The position numbers and the translations under genes are program-made. From contig OZ252260.1 in the NCBI GenBank assembly GCA_965249925.1, forward strand, positions 1,550,001 to 1,614,000: a DNA stretch of 64,000 nt, in the 5' to 3' direction. Positions 43,100-52,633 of this stretch are shown here, piece by piece (the stretch's first letter is position 1; the number at the start of each line of letters is the position of its first letter). The DNA is from Hoeflea_A sp965249925. Its GTDB lineage: Bacteria; Pseudomonadota; Alphaproteobacteria; Rhizobiales; Rhizobiaceae. The notes beneath the pieces were generated by a model that worked only from the letters and a program-made list of their open reading frames with translations, did no database searches and was not told where the DNA came from.

Positions 43100-44155
43100 A
43101 TGAAATTCCTGGATCAGGCCAAGGTCTACATCCGCTCCGGTGACGGCGGCAGCGGCTGCGTATCCTTTCGCCGCGAGAAATACATCGAGTTCGGCGGTCC
43201 CGACGGTGGCGATGGCGGGCGCGGCGGCGATGTCTGGGCGGAGGCCGTCCAGGGTCTCAACACCCTGATCGATTACCGCTACCGCCCCCATTATAAGGCC
43301 AAGACCGGGGTGCACGGTATGGGTCGCAACCGCACCGGCGCCACCGGAGCCGATGTGGTGCTCAAGGTACCGGTGGGTACCCAGGTCTTCGAGGAGGACA
43401 ATGAGACCCTGATCTGCGATCTGGTCGAGGAAGGCCAGCGCCACCGGCTCGCCGCTGGCGGCAATGGCGGTTTCGGCAACGCCCGTTTCAAGACCTCCAC
43501 AAACCAGGCGCCGCGTCATTCCAATCCCGGCCAGCCGGGCGTCGAAAAGACCATCTGGTTGCGCCTCAAGCTGATCGCCGACGCCGGTATCGTCGGCCTG
43601 CCCAATGCCGGCAAGTCGACCTTTCTGGCAAGCGTCACCCGGGCCCGCCCGAAGATCGCAGACTACCCGTTCACCACCCTGCATCCCAATCTGGGGGTCG
43701 CCAGCATCGACGACCGCGACATCGTCATCGCCGACATTCCGGGCCTTATCGAAGGCGCCCATCAGGGGGTCGGTATCGGCGATCGTTTCCTCGGCCATGT
43801 CGAACGCACGCGGGTTCTGCTGCATCTGGTATCCGCTCAGGAACCGGACGTGGCGGCCGCCTATCGCACGGTACGCGGCGAGCTGGAAGCCTATGGCCAC
43901 GGTCTTGGCGAAAAACCGGAGATCCTGGCGCTCTCTCAGGCCGATACGCTGGACGCGCAAGGCCGCGCCGAAAAGGCGGCGGACCTGCGGGAGGCGGCCG
44001 GTCATGAACCCTTCGTGCTGTCGTCGATCTCCGGCGAGGGCATGACCGAGACGCTGCGGGCGCTGGCCCAAGGCATCGACGAAGCGGCCGCGCAGCAGGC
44101 GCCCGCTGGCGCGGTGGACAGCCAGACACGTCCCAGACACGGCCATGACGGATAA
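43100..44155 (+). CDS. obgE: GTPase Obg/CgtA
   Basis: This 351-residue GTPase has a glycine-rich Obg fold (about 1-158: FRREKYIEFGGPDGGDGGRGG; GRNRTGATGADV) and a G domain (about 159-330) with G1 GLPNAGKST, G2 DYPFTT, G3 DIPGLIEGA and G4 SQAD, where NKxD is more usual. It acts in 50S ribosome assembly and stress control. The short C-terminal tail is variable. Its last 11 bases overlap proB, so the two are translationally coupled. Confidence 0.97.
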   Translation: MKFLDQAKVYIRSGDGGSGCVSFRREKYIEFGGPDGGDGGRGGDVWAEAVQGLNTLIDYRYRPHYKAKTGVHGMGRNRTGATGADVVLKVPVGTQVFEEDNETLICDLVEEGQRHRLAAGGNGGFGNARFKTSTNQAPRHSNPGQPGVEKTIWLRLKLIADAGIVGLPNAGKSTFLASVTRARPKIADYPFTTLHPNLGVASIDDRDIVIADIPGLIEGAHQGVGIGDRFLGHVERTRVLLHLVSAQEPDVAAAYRTVRGELEAYGHGLGEKPEILALSQADTLDAQGRAEKAADLREAAGHEPFVLSSISGEGMTETLRALAQGIDEAAAQQAPAGAVDSQTRPRHGHDG

Positions 44156-45311
44156 TCCCCACGCCCTGCGGTCCTATCGCCGCATTGTCATCAAGATCGG
44201 CTCGGCGCTTCTGGTCGACGGCGACAACGGTCTGCGCCAGACCTGGCTGCGGGCGCTGTGCCGCGACATCGCCGACCTGCGGTCGAGCGGTGCCGAGGTG
44301 ATCGTCGTCTCCTCCGGCGCCATCGCCCTGGGCCGCACCGTGTTGCGCGGCACCCGGCTCAGCCGCAATCGCGGCCGCTTGAAACTGGAAGAGAACCAGG
44401 CGGCCGCCGCAGTCGGCCAGATCGCTTTGGCCGAGGCGTGGTCGCAGACCCTGTCGCTCGATTCCCTGGTTGCCGGCCAGATCCTGCTGACCCTTGGCGA
44501 TACGGAGGAGCGGCGGCGCTATCTCAACGCCCGGGCCACCATCGACCAGCTGCTTGCCGTCGGTGCCGTGCCGGTCATCAACGAAAACGACACGGTGGCG
44601 ACGACCGAAATCCGCTACGGCGACAACGATCGGCTGGCCGCCCGTGTGGCCACCATGGCCGGCGCCGATCTGCTGATCCTTCTGTCGGACGTCGAAGGCC
44701 TCTATACCGCACCCCCGGACGACAATCCCGACGCCGAACTGCTGCCCACGATCGCCGAGATTACGCCGCAGATCGAGGCCATGGCCGGCAAGGCCGGGTC
44801 GGAGCTGTCGCGCGGCGGCATGAAAACCAAGATCGACGCCGGTCGCATGGCGACCGCCGCCGGCTGCGCCATGATCATTGCCTCGGGCAAGACCGATCAT
44901 CCGCTTGCCGCTATCGAAGCCGGTGCTCGCCACAGCCTGTTCCTGCCCAGCAAATCGCCGGTCGGCGCGCGCAAGAAATGGATCGCCGGCCAGCTCGAGC
45001 CGGTTGGTGTCTTCCATATCGATGCCGGTGCCGAACGTGCCCTTCGCTCCGGCAAGAGCCTGCTGCCGGCCGGCGTCAAACGGGTTTCAGGCAGGTTTAT
45101 GCGCGGCGATACGGTGGCCGTGCTGGGCGAGCATGGCGTTGAGATCGCCCGTGGCCTGGCCGCCTACGACGCCGAGGAAGCCGTGCTGATCGTCGGCCGC
45201 AAATCCACGGAAATCTTCGAAATTCTGGGCTATGCTGGCCGCGCCGCGATGATTCACCGGGACGATATGGTGTTGACAGGCAAGCAAATAGTTCCGAATG
45301 AAGACGGCTGA
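44145..45311 (+). CDS. proB: Glutamate 5-kinase
   Basis: This 388-residue protein has an amino-acid-kinase domain (about 1-265: RIVIKIGSALLV, VSSGAIALGR, INENDTVAT, YGDNDRLAARVA, GGMKTKIDAG) and a C-terminal PUA domain (about 290-375). It phosphorylates glutamate, the first and feedback-regulated step of proline synthesis. The ATG overlaps the obgE end by 11 bases. proA, the next enzyme, follows 36 bp downstream, giving a proBA pair. Confidence 0.97.
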   Translation: MTDNPHALRSYRRIVIKIGSALLVDGDNGLRQTWLRALCRDIADLRSSGAEVIVVSSGAIALGRTVLRGTRLSRNRGRLKLEENQAAAAVGQIALAEAWSQTLSLDSLVAGQILLTLGDTEERRRYLNARATIDQLLAVGAVPVINENDTVATTEIRYGDNDRLAARVATMAGADLLILLSDVEGLYTAPPDDNPDAELLPTIAEITPQIEAMAGKAGSELSRGGMKTKIDAGRMATAAGCAMIIASGKTDHPLAAIEAGARHSLFLPSKSPVGARKKWIAGQLEPVGVFHIDAGAERALRSGKSLLPAGVKRVSGRFMRGDTVAVLGEHGVEIARGLAAYDAEEAVLIVGRKSTEIFEILGYAGRAAMIHRDDMVLTGKQIVPNEDG

Positions 45312-45347
45312 AGCGCCACAGCGCTCTAATGGGCGAGGGATAGGATC

Positions 45348-46631
45348 ATGTTGAAGCATCTGCCGGACGGACAGGACGTGTCGGAGGTCATGCATGCCAT
45401 CGGGCAGAAGGCCCGCGCGGCGCAGGCGCCGTTGGCGATCGCTTCGACGCAGCAGAAGAACGCCGCGCTGCTGGCGATGGCCGACGGCATCATGGCCGAC
45501 AAGGACGCTATTCTGACGGCCAACGCGGCCGATATGAAGCGGGCTGCGGAGTCCGACATGGCGGCTTCGTTTCGCGATCGGCTCAAATTGGACGGCGACC
45601 GGGTCGCCGCTATGGCCGACGGCATCCGCGCCATTGCCGGGCTCGACGACCCGGTGGGTGACGTCATCGCCGCCTGGCAGCGCCCCAACGGCCTGGCGAT
45701 CGAGCGGGTGCGCACGCCACTGGGTGTCATCGGCGTCATCTACGAGAGCCGCCCCAACGTCACCGCCGACGCCGGTGCCCTGTGCCTCAAGGCCGGCAAT
45801 GCCGTGATCCTGCGCGGCGGATCCGATTCGATCGACTCCTCCACCGCAATCCATGCCTGTCTGGTCCGCGGCCTCGTCGCAGCCGGGTTGCCCGAAGACG
45901 CCATCCAGATCGTGCCGACCACCGATCGCGGTGCCGTCGGTGAAATGCTCAAGGGCCTCGACGGGGCCATCGATGTCATTGTGCCACGCGGCGGCAAGGG
46001 ACTTGTCGGGCGCGTCCAGACGGAAGCCCGTGTGCCCGTGTTCGCTCACCTGGAGGGGCTCTGCCACGTGTATGTCGACAAATCCGCGCAGCTGGAGATG
46101 GCACAGGCGATCGCCGTCAACGCCAAGATGCGGCGCACCGGTATCTGCGGTGCCGCCGAAACCCTGCTGGTCGATCGGGCGGCGGCAGGCAGCCATCTGG
46201 TGCCGATCCTCGACGCGCTGAAGGCGGCCGGTTGCACCATCCATGGATCCGAGGCGGTGAGGGAACGGTGGCCGCAGGCCGAACCGGCGACCGAAGCGGA
46301 TTGGTCGACCGAATATCTCGATGCCAACATTGCCGTCGCGCTGGTCGACGGCATCGACGGGGCGATCGCGCATATTGGCCGCTACTCGTCCTCTCACACC
46401 GAAGCCGTGATTGCCGAGGATCCGGAGGTCGTGGAACGGTTCTTCAACGAAATCGACTCGGCCATCCTGCTGCACAACGCATCGACGCAATTCGCCGACG
46501 GCGGCGAATTCGGCATGGGTGCCGAAATCGGCATTGCCACTGGAAAGATGCACGCCCGCGGTCCGGTCGGCGTCGAACAATTGACCTCGTTCAAGTATCG
46601 GGTGCGTGGATCCGGTCAGATCCGCCCATAA
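45348..46631 (+). CDS. proA: Gamma-glutamyl phosphate reductase
   Basis: This 427-residue NADPH-dependent enzyme reduces glutamyl phosphate to the semialdehyde for proline synthesis. It has the aldehyde-dehydrogenase fold with IYESRPNVTADAGALCLKAGNAVILRGG split by the cofactor loop, the catalytic Cys in MRRTGICGAAETLL, and GVEQLTSFKYRVRGSGQ at the end. GGCGAGGGATAGG precedes the ATG. It directly follows proB. Confidence 0.97.
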   Translation: MLKHLPDGQDVSEVMHAIGQKARAAQAPLAIASTQQKNAALLAMADGIMADKDAILTANAADMKRAAESDMAASFRDRLKLDGDRVAAMADGIRAIAGLDDPVGDVIAAWQRPNGLAIERVRTPLGVIGVIYESRPNVTADAGALCLKAGNAVILRGGSDSIDSSTAIHACLVRGLVAAGLPEDAIQIVPTTDRGAVGEMLKGLDGAIDVIVPRGGKGLVGRVQTEARVPVFAHLEGLCHVYVDKSAQLEMAQAIAVNAKMRRTGICGAAETLLVDRAAAGSHLVPILDALKAAGCTIHGSEAVRERWPQAEPATEADWSTEYLDANIAVALVDGIDGAIAHIGRYSSSHTEAVIAEDPEVVERFFNEIDSAILLHNASTQFADGGEFGMGAEIGIATGKMHARGPVGVEQLTSFKYRVRGSGQIRP

Positions 46632-46643
46632 GCTTCCGCCTCG

Positions 46644-47276
46644 GTGACCCAGAGCCCGCAAAACCTGGCGCCCTATTTGCGCATGCCGCATGTCGAGAAG
46701 GGCATGGCCGTCGGTCTGTTCGGCGGATCCTTCAATCCGCCGCATGGTGGCCATCTACTGGTTGCCGAAACGGCGCTACGCAAGCTCCGGCTGAACCAGC
46801 TCTGGTGGATGGTCACGCCCGGCAACCCGCTGAAGGAGAACAGCGGGTTGCCGGGCCTCGCCAAGCGGCTGGACTGGTGTCGCGCCCATATCTCCGACCC
46901 GCGGGTCAAGCTCACAGCCTTCGAGGCAGCCCATGGCTTGCGCTATACGGCGCAAACGCTGAGATTCATCATCTCGCGCAATCGCGGGGTGGACTTTGTC
47001 TGGATCATGGGCGCCGACAACCTGGCCGGCTTCCACCGCTGGCAGGACTGGCAGGTGATCGCCAACACCGTGCCGATCGCCGTGATCGATCGTCCGGGCT
47101 CGACTCTCTCCTACCTGTCGTCGATCATGGCCAAGACATTCGATCGGGCACGGGTCGACGAGGATGACGCGGCGGCGCTGGCCCGCATGGAACCGCCCGC
47201 CTGGACCTTCATCCATGGCCCGCGGTCGTCGCTATCGTCGACGGCGATCCGCAATGAAATGGGTCCGGTAACCTGA
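46644..47276 (+). CDS. nadD: Nicotinate-nucleotide adenylyltransferase
   Basis: This 210-residue enzyme joins nicotinate mononucleotide and ATP to make deamido-NAD. Motifs: GLFGGSFNPPHGGHL (nucleotidyl-transfer HxGH), WIMGADNLAGFHRW and SSTAIR near the C-terminus. The GTG at 46644 gives about 22 residues before the core strand; an ATG at 46683 is an alternative, and neither has a strong ribosome-binding site. The start lies 12 bp past the proA stop. Confidence 0.95.
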   Translation: MTQSPQNLAPYLRMPHVEKGMAVGLFGGSFNPPHGGHLLVAETALRKLRLNQLWWMVTPGNPLKENSGLPGLAKRLDWCRAHISDPRVKLTAFEAAHGLRYTAQTLRFIISRNRGVDFVWIMGADNLAGFHRWQDWQVIANTVPIAVIDRPGSTLSYLSSIMAKTFDRARVDEDDAAALARMEPPAWTFIHGPRSSLSSTAIRNEMGPVT

Positions 47277-47374
47277 CAGGAACGGACCGGTTTCCCGAGC
47301 AAATTGCACCCAAAAGGCATCACGCTCCAATACGATTGTCGCCACCGTCAATCGATTTCGTGATGGACATTGTC

Positions 47375-47404
47375 TTGAAACCTTAAGATTTCCATGCCTA
47401 TCTG
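47375..47404 (+). promoter_or_regulatory. Possible promoter in the nadD-rsfS gap
   Basis: TTGAAA (47375-47380), an 18-bp spacer and TATCTG (47399-47404). The 327-bp gap 47277-47603 shows no other gene, so rsfS may be transcribed both from here and by readthrough. Confidence 0.4.
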
Positions 47405-47603
47405 TACCCATGTGGGCCGAATATTCGCCGAATGAGTCGCATTGACCTGTTGCGACAGAGCGAATACAGGGTGCCGGGGCCGCAATTCAGCCGACCCGCG
47501 TCCCTATGCTTCGGCACACATGAAGCTTGTTCTGTGACGGAAAGGAAAGACACTGAGAACAGCACATAGCAAGGGAAATACCGCAGGTATTTCCGCTACC
47601 GCG

Positions 47604-47963
47604 GTGGAGAGCGGCACAGCTGCCGTCCCCGCGTTGAAACTGGTCCTCGCCAGCCTTGAGGAATCCAAGGCAGAGAACATTGTCTCCATCGACATAGCGG
47701 GAAAGTCGGCACTCGGCGATTACATGGTCGTCGCGTCTGGCCGGTCCAATCGCCATGTCTCGGCTATCTGCGACCACCTGCTGCGTGACCTCAAGACCGC
47801 CGGTCTTGGTTCGGCACGGGTCGAGGGGCTGTCCAGCGGCGATTGGGTGCTGATCGACGCCGGAGACATCATTATTCACGTATTCCGCCCCGAGATCAGG
47901 GAATTCTACAACATCGAGAAGATGTGGATGGCACCTGATATCGAAGAGGAAACCGTGCACTAA
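47604..47963 (+). CDS. rsfS: Ribosomal silencing factor RsfS
   Basis: This 119-residue protein of the RsfS/DUF143 family binds uL14 and blocks subunit joining in starved cells. Family marks are SKAENIVSIDIAGKSALGDYMVVASGRSNRHV, GDWVLIDAGDIIIHVF and REFYNIEKMW. The GTG at 47604 lacks a ribosome-binding site; the frame stays open upstream, and a CTG at 47553 has GGAAAGGAAAGA just before it, so the protein may be 17 residues longer. rlmH follows 55 bp later, the usual pairing. Confidence 0.95.
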   Translation: MESGTAAVPALKLVLASLEESKAENIVSIDIAGKSALGDYMVVASGRSNRHVSAICDHLLRDLKTAGLGSARVEGLSSGDWVLIDAGDIIIHVFRPEIREFYNIEKMWMAPDIEEETVH

Positions 47964-48018
47964 TCCAGGCACACGGGAATCCGCGCCGGTTTGCGGACGG
48001 CGTCGGAATACGGGACAC

Positions 48019-48501
48019 ATGCGGGTGACACTTTACGCCGTGGGCCGGATGAAATCCGGTCCCGAAAGAGACCTTACGGCGCGTTATGTCGACCGCTTTA
48101 AAAAGTCCGGCGCGGCGCTTGGTCTTGAATTCAATCGTATTGTCGAAATGCCCGAGGGTCGTGCATCCAATGCGGCGACGCGCAAGCGCGAGGAAGCCGC
48201 TTCGCTGCAAAGAGCGTTGCCACCCGATGCCCTTTTGATGCTGCTCGACGAACGCGGCAAGACACCCGATTCAGAAGCTTTCGCAGCCATGCTCAGGGAT
48301 TGGCGGGATGCCGGCCGGCGTGACCTGGCGATCGCCATCGGAGGCGCCGACGGCCTTGATTCGGCCCTGTTGCGGAAGGCGGACGCGGTAATCAGTTTCG
48401 GACGCATGACCTGGCCGCATCAATTGGTGCGCATCCTTTTGGCCGAACAGCTTTACCGGGCGGCAACAATATTGGCCGGCCACCCGTACCACCGCGCCTA
48501 G
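48019..48501 (+). CDS. rlmH: 23S rRNA pseudouridine-1915 N3-methyltransferase
   Basis: This 160-residue SPOUT methyltransferase modifies helix 69 of 23S rRNA using SAM. It shows AIAIGGADGLD (knot glycine loop), FGRMTWPHQLVRILLAEQLYRA and the C-terminal GHPYHR. Length fits the family (about 155). It lies after rsfS in a ribosome-maturation pair that continues into envelope genes. Confidence 0.96.
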   Translation: MRVTLYAVGRMKSGPERDLTARYVDRFKKSGAALGLEFNRIVEMPEGRASNAATRKREEAASLQRALPPDALLMLLDERGKTPDSEAFAAMLRDWRDAGRRDLAIAIGGADGLDSALLRKADAVISFGRMTWPHQLVRILLAEQLYRAATILAGHPYHRA

Positions 48502-48647
48502 TTCGCATTTATCGTTGCCACATCACCGCCATGCTTGCCTGCCAAGAGGCTGTCGATCGATGAACCTCGAACACTGATCGGATTCCCCTGGGCACGGCAT
48601 CCGCTACGCTGGTGACGGCAGACGCTACATTGCTCTATGATTCGGAT

Positions 48648-50024
48648 ATGCGAGACCGGGAATCAGCAGCTCCACGATTGCGGCAGGCGCACGTTTTCGG
48701 TGCGGCATTGATCATTGTCGCATCGCTTGTCGTGCCGGCACACGCACAGGCGCAGTCCTCGGCGCCGCCTGACGACGGCCAGCTCGAGCAGCTCAGCCAG
48801 AAGCGCGCCGCCGGAATGAGCGAACTGGAGCGCATTGCCGCCGACATCAATCTGTCAAAGGAGCGCCGGCAGGACCTCGAAGACAGCATCAATGAACTGA
48901 AAAAAGATCAGGCGACCTTGCGCACCGCCCTGGTGCAGGCCGCCAAGACGCAGAAGAAGCTGTCGACGGACATCGGGGAAAGCGAACTGCGCTTAGCCAG
49001 TCTGCTGGGCCGCGAGGAGAGCCTGCGCACGTCGCTACGCGCCCGCCGCGGCACGCTTGCCGAGGTGCTTGCGGCGCTACAGCGCATGGGCCGCAATCCG
49101 CCACCGGCGTTGCTGGTCAGTCCGGAAGACGCGCTCTCATCGGTTAGAAGTGCCATCCTGCTCGGTGCCGTCGTGCCGGAGATCAGGCAGCACACCGACC
49201 GTCTGGCGGAAGATCTGTCGGAACTGACGGATATTCGCGCATCCATCTCCAACGAACGCGAACGGCTGATCGCGTCGCTTCAAGAGCAGGCGGAGGAAGA
49301 GGAACGGCTGACGCTGTTGCTTGCAGAAATGCAGAAACTCGCCGAACGCAACCGCGAGATGTTGGCCTCTGAAACGGAAACGGCCAAGCGGCTCGCCGAG
49401 CGCGCCGAAAGCCTCGAGGATCTGATCGCGTCGCTGGGCGAGCAGATCGAATCGGTCAAGAAAGCCGCCGAGGAGGCGCGTCTGGCGGAAGAAAAACGGG
49501 CTGCCGAAACCCGCAAGCAGCGCGAGCGTGCCCGGGAACTGGCCCGCGAGGGCGCGGCTGACGCAAACCGAATCGCACCGGCATTCGCTTTTTCAGATCT
49601 GAAAGACAAGCTCGAATTGCCGGTTTCCGGCAAGCTGGCGGCAAAGTTCGGCGATGACGACGGCACCGGCCATGCGCTGCAAGGCATTATGGTCTCAACC
49701 GTCCCTGACGCAATTGTGACAGCACCCGCCGATGGCTGGGTGGTATATTCCGGCCCGTTTCGTTCCTACGGCCAGCTCCTGATTCTGAATGTCGGTGATG
49801 GCTACCACCTTGTTCTGGCCGGAATGGGCAGTATCAGCGCTGAAATCGGCCAGTTTGTCGTCGCCGGAGAGCCGGTCGGTCGCATGGGAACCAACAAAAG
49901 AGTGGCATCGACGTCGGTTTTGATACTGGCAACCAGTGAACCGACGCTATACATTGAGTTTAGAGAAGACGGTAAGCCCGTCGATCCAGGTCCGTGGTGG
50001 GCCAACAGTCCTCTGGAAGGGTAA
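48648..50024 (+). CDS. EnvC-like murein hydrolase activator (degenerate LytM)
   Basis: This is a periplasmic protein of about 458 residues with a signal peptide (hydrophobic core FGAALIIVASLVV, cleavage near AHAQA). A long coiled coil (about 45-310, rich in Glu/Arg/Lys/Ala) is followed by an M23/LytM domain (about 330-455). The zinc ligands are lost: the HxxxD region reads GHALQGIMV, and the usual HxH region reads VLAGM. EnvC/NlpD proteins like this activate amidases at the septum instead of cutting themselves. A GTG at 48612 would add 12 residues; neither start has a strong ribosome-binding site. ctpA follows after 3 bp. Confidence 0.9.
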   Translation: MRDRESAAPRLRQAHVFGAALIIVASLVVPAHAQAQSSAPPDDGQLEQLSQKRAAGMSELERIAADINLSKERRQDLEDSINELKKDQATLRTALVQAAKTQKKLSTDIGESELRLASLLGREESLRTSLRARRGTLAEVLAALQRMGRNPPPALLVSPEDALSSVRSAILLGAVVPEIRQHTDRLAEDLSELTDIRASISNERERLIASLQEQAEEEERLTLLLAEMQKLAERNREMLASETETAKRLAERAESLEDLIASLGEQIESVKKAAEEARLAEEKRAAETRKQRERARELAREGAADANRIAPAFAFSDLKDKLELPVSGKLAAKFGDDDGTGHALQGIMVSTVPDAIVTAPADGWVVYSGPFRSYGQLLILNVGDGYHLVLAGMGSISAEIGQFVVAGEPVGRMGTNKRVASTSVLILATSEPTLYIEFREDGKPVDPGPWWANSPLEG

Positions 50025-50027
50025 GCA

Positions 50028-51377
50028 ATGATCCGTAAAGTATCACTTTTGGCCGTCGGGGCCCTGATCGGAGCGGTGTCTGTCACCGCCGTGCATTCCT
50101 TCGGCACTTCGGCTGTCGCGGCCAATTCGGAAACCTACAGGCAGTTGTCGATTTTTGGCGACGTATTCGAGCGCGTCCGCGCCCAATACGTCACGCCACC
50201 GGAAGAAAGCGAGCTGGTGGAAAACGCCATCAACGGCATGCTGACCGCGCTCGATCCGCATTCCAGCTTCCTCAATGCCAAAGATGCCGACGAGATGCGG
50301 ACGCAGACCCGTGGCGAGTTCGGCGGGCTTGGCATCGAGGTCACCCTCGACCAGGACAGCGAGCTGGTTAAGGTGATTACGCCGATCTACGATACGCCGG
50401 CGGAGCGTGCCGGTGTGCTGGCCGGTGACCTGATCTCCGAGATCGATGGCGAAGCGGTGCGTGGTCTGACGCTGAGCCAAGCCGTCGAAAAGATGCGCGG
50501 ACCGGTCGGATCGTCGATTGACCTGACCATTCTGCGCGAAGGCGCCGACGGGCCCATCGACATCCAGATTACCCGTGCCATCATCAAGGTGAAGGCTGTC
50601 AAATTCCGGGTCGAGGAGGACGTCGGCTACATCCGGGTGATTTCCTTTACCGAAAAAACCTACGCCGACCTGGAAGACGCGATTGACGAGATCGAGGACG
50701 ATATCCCGGAGGACAAGCTGAAGGGATATGTGATCGATCTGCGGCTCAATCCGGGCGGATTGCTTGACCAGGCCATCAACGTGTCCGATGCGTTCCTGGA
50801 TCGCGGTGAAATCGTCTCGACGCGCGGTCGCAATCCCGAGGAAACCCGGCGCTACAACTCGCGCCCTGGCGATCTGACCGATGGCAAGCCGATTGTCGTG
50901 CTGGTCAATGGCGGTTCGGCCAGCGCCTCGGAAATCGTCGCCGGCGCCCTGCAGGATCACAAGCGCGCCACCATCGTCGGCACACGGTCCTTCGGCAAGG
51001 GCTCGGTCCAGACGATCATCCCGCTCGGCGAAAACGGCGCGCTGCGTCTGACGACCGCGCTTTACTACACGCCGTCCGGCAAATCGATCCAGGGTACCGG
51101 CATCAATCCCGACATCATCGTCAATCAGCCGCTGCCGGAAGAATTGCAGGGCCGTGTCCGCCAGACCGGCGAATCGGAACTGCGCGGCCATATCCAAGGC
51201 CAGGACGAGACCGAAGAAGGGTCGGGTTCCATCGCCTACGTACCGCCGGAGGCCGAGGATGACGAGCAGCTTGGCTACGCCCTGGAACTGATCCGCGGCG
51301 AAAGGACCGATCCGTCGTTCCCGCCCAATCCCGACCAGGCCGCCGTCAAGGCAGGCACGATCGAAAAGGCCAACTAG
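50028..51377 (+). CDS. ctpA: Carboxyl-terminal processing protease (S41)
   Basis: This 449-residue protease starts with a signal sequence or anchor (MIRKVSLLAVGALIGAVSV). It has a PDZ domain (about 85-175: EFGGLGIEV, AERAGVLAGDLI) and an S41 core with the catalytic Ser in NGGSASASEIVAGAL and Lys in SFGKGSVQT. It trims C-termini of periplasmic proteins, and in other bacteria controls peptidoglycan hydrolases together with an adaptor. Its place 3 bp after the EnvC-like gene supports a cell-wall role. The C-terminal 60 residues are acidic and variable. Confidence 0.96.
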   Translation: MIRKVSLLAVGALIGAVSVTAVHSFGTSAVAANSETYRQLSIFGDVFERVRAQYVTPPEESELVENAINGMLTALDPHSSFLNAKDADEMRTQTRGEFGGLGIEVTLDQDSELVKVITPIYDTPAERAGVLAGDLISEIDGEAVRGLTLSQAVEKMRGPVGSSIDLTILREGADGPIDIQITRAIIKVKAVKFRVEEDVGYIRVISFTEKTYADLEDAIDEIEDDIPEDKLKGYVIDLRLNPGGLLDQAINVSDAFLDRGEIVSTRGRNPEETRRYNSRPGDLTDGKPIVVLVNGGSASASEIVAGALQDHKRATIVGTRSFGKGSVQTIIPLGENGALRLTTALYYTPSGKSIQGTGINPDIIVNQPLPEELQGRVRQTGESELRGHIQGQDETEEGSGSIAYVPPEAEDDEQLGYALELIRGERTDPSFPPNPDQAAVKAGTIEKAN

Positions 51378-51387
51378 GTCACAATCA

Positions 51388-51417
51388 AACGGCCGTTCCG
51401 TCTTCGGAATGGCCGTT
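51388..51417 (+). terminator. Hairpin after ctpA
   Basis: AACGGCCGTTCCG pairs with CGGAATGGCCGTT (one G-U) around TCTT. It lacks a following T run, so it may only dampen readthrough into the next gene. Confidence 0.5.
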
Positions 51418-51439
51418 CTCACCACCGCGGACCGCATCC

Positions 51440-52633
51440 TTGAACACGGGCTCCGATCTCGACAAACCGCTTGGACAAACGCGAAAGGGCGGTGCAGCGA
51501 GACGCGGCGGTGGACGCGGAGCCGGTCCATGGCTGATCGGTGGTGTCTTCGTCGTGCTGTTCGCGGCAGCCGGCGTACTGGCATGGCAACAGAATCCGCT
51601 GCGCAGTGATGTCGATCCGGCTGAGACCACGGACCCGCCGCAACCGACGACGATCGCCAACCGGCAGCCGGACAACCGGTCCACCGAACGTGTGCCCGGC
51701 GATTCGGGCGCTGATGTTTCGCAGACACTAACCGAAAGCGGACAGGTGGTGACCCGAGTCGCACCGGTGGATCGGACCAACGAAGGTCCGCTGATCCTGT
51801 CGGGGGCAAACCGGGTCGGCCAGGACCCGCTTTTGGCCCATCTGCCGATTCCGGAGCTTCTCGAAGACAGCGAATATGGCCGCCTGCCGGTGATCGGCGG
51901 CGATGGCCGACGGGCGATGGACGCCTATGCACGTCCCTGGTCAGGCGCGCGCGGCACGCGCATTGCCATTGTGGTCGGCGGCCTCGGTCTCAGTCAAACC
52001 GGTACCCAGAAAGCGATCCGCACCCTTCCGCCGGAAATCACGTTGGCATTCGCGGCCAGCGGCAACAGTTTGCAGCGTTGGTTGCAGGAGGCGCGCCGCG
52101 AGGGCCATGAGGTACTCCTCCAGGTGCCGTTCGAGCCGTTCGACTACCCCAACAACGATCCAGGTCCGCATACACTTCTGGTCGCCGACGGCCCGCAGCA
52201 GAACCTGGCCGACCTGCACTGGGCCATGGGGCGGCTCACCAATTACACGGGGATCATGAACTTCATGGGCGGACGTTTCCTATCGGATCCGGCCGCCACG
52301 GAAGCGCTCATGCGTGAACTTGCCAAGCGTGGGGTTCTGTTTCTAGACGACGGCACATCGGCTCGCACGGTGACGGACAGCGTGGCGCGCGCCGTCGGCG
52401 TTCCCTATGCGGAAGGCAATATGGTCATCGATCATGCACTGAATCGCGAAGAAATCCTGAAACGGCTCGATGATGTCGAACGCATGGCCGACCGTCAGGG
52501 ATCTGCGGTCGCCATCGCCTCCGCTTTCGATATCAGTGTCGATGCCATTGCCGATTGGGCCAACGAAGCAAAGGCTCGCGGCATCGAGATCGTCGCCATC
52601 TCGGCTTTGGCCGACGATCCGGAGCGATTGTGA
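51440..52633 (+). CDS. Divergent polysaccharide deacetylase family protein
   Basis: This 397-residue protein has a basic N-terminus, one membrane helix (PWLIGGVFVVLFAAAGVLAW), a disordered Pro/Thr/Asp linker (about 55-150) and a NodB-like barrel (about 170-395) with IAIVVGGLGLSQTGTQ, ITLAFAAS, VLLQVPFEPFDYPNNDPGPHTL and FLDDGTSA. This is the 'divergent' PDA group commonly found beside envC-ctpA; it probably acts on cell-wall sugar in the periplasm, but catalysis is unproven. It starts at TTG with a weak ribosome-binding site. Its TGA overlaps the rppH ATG. Confidence 0.9.
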   Translation: MNTGSDLDKPLGQTRKGGAARRGGGRGAGPWLIGGVFVVLFAAAGVLAWQQNPLRSDVDPAETTDPPQPTTIANRQPDNRSTERVPGDSGADVSQTLTESGQVVTRVAPVDRTNEGPLILSGANRVGQDPLLAHLPIPELLEDSEYGRLPVIGGDGRRAMDAYARPWSGARGTRIAIVVGGLGLSQTGTQKAIRTLPPEITLAFAASGNSLQRWLQEARREGHEVLLQVPFEPFDYPNNDPGPHTLLVADGPQQNLADLHWAMGRLTNYTGIMNFMGGRFLSDPAATEALMRELAKRGVLFLDDGTSARTVTDSVARAVGVPYAEGNMVIDHALNREEILKRLDDVERMADRQGSAVAIASAFDISVDAIADWANEAKARGIEIVAISALADDPERL

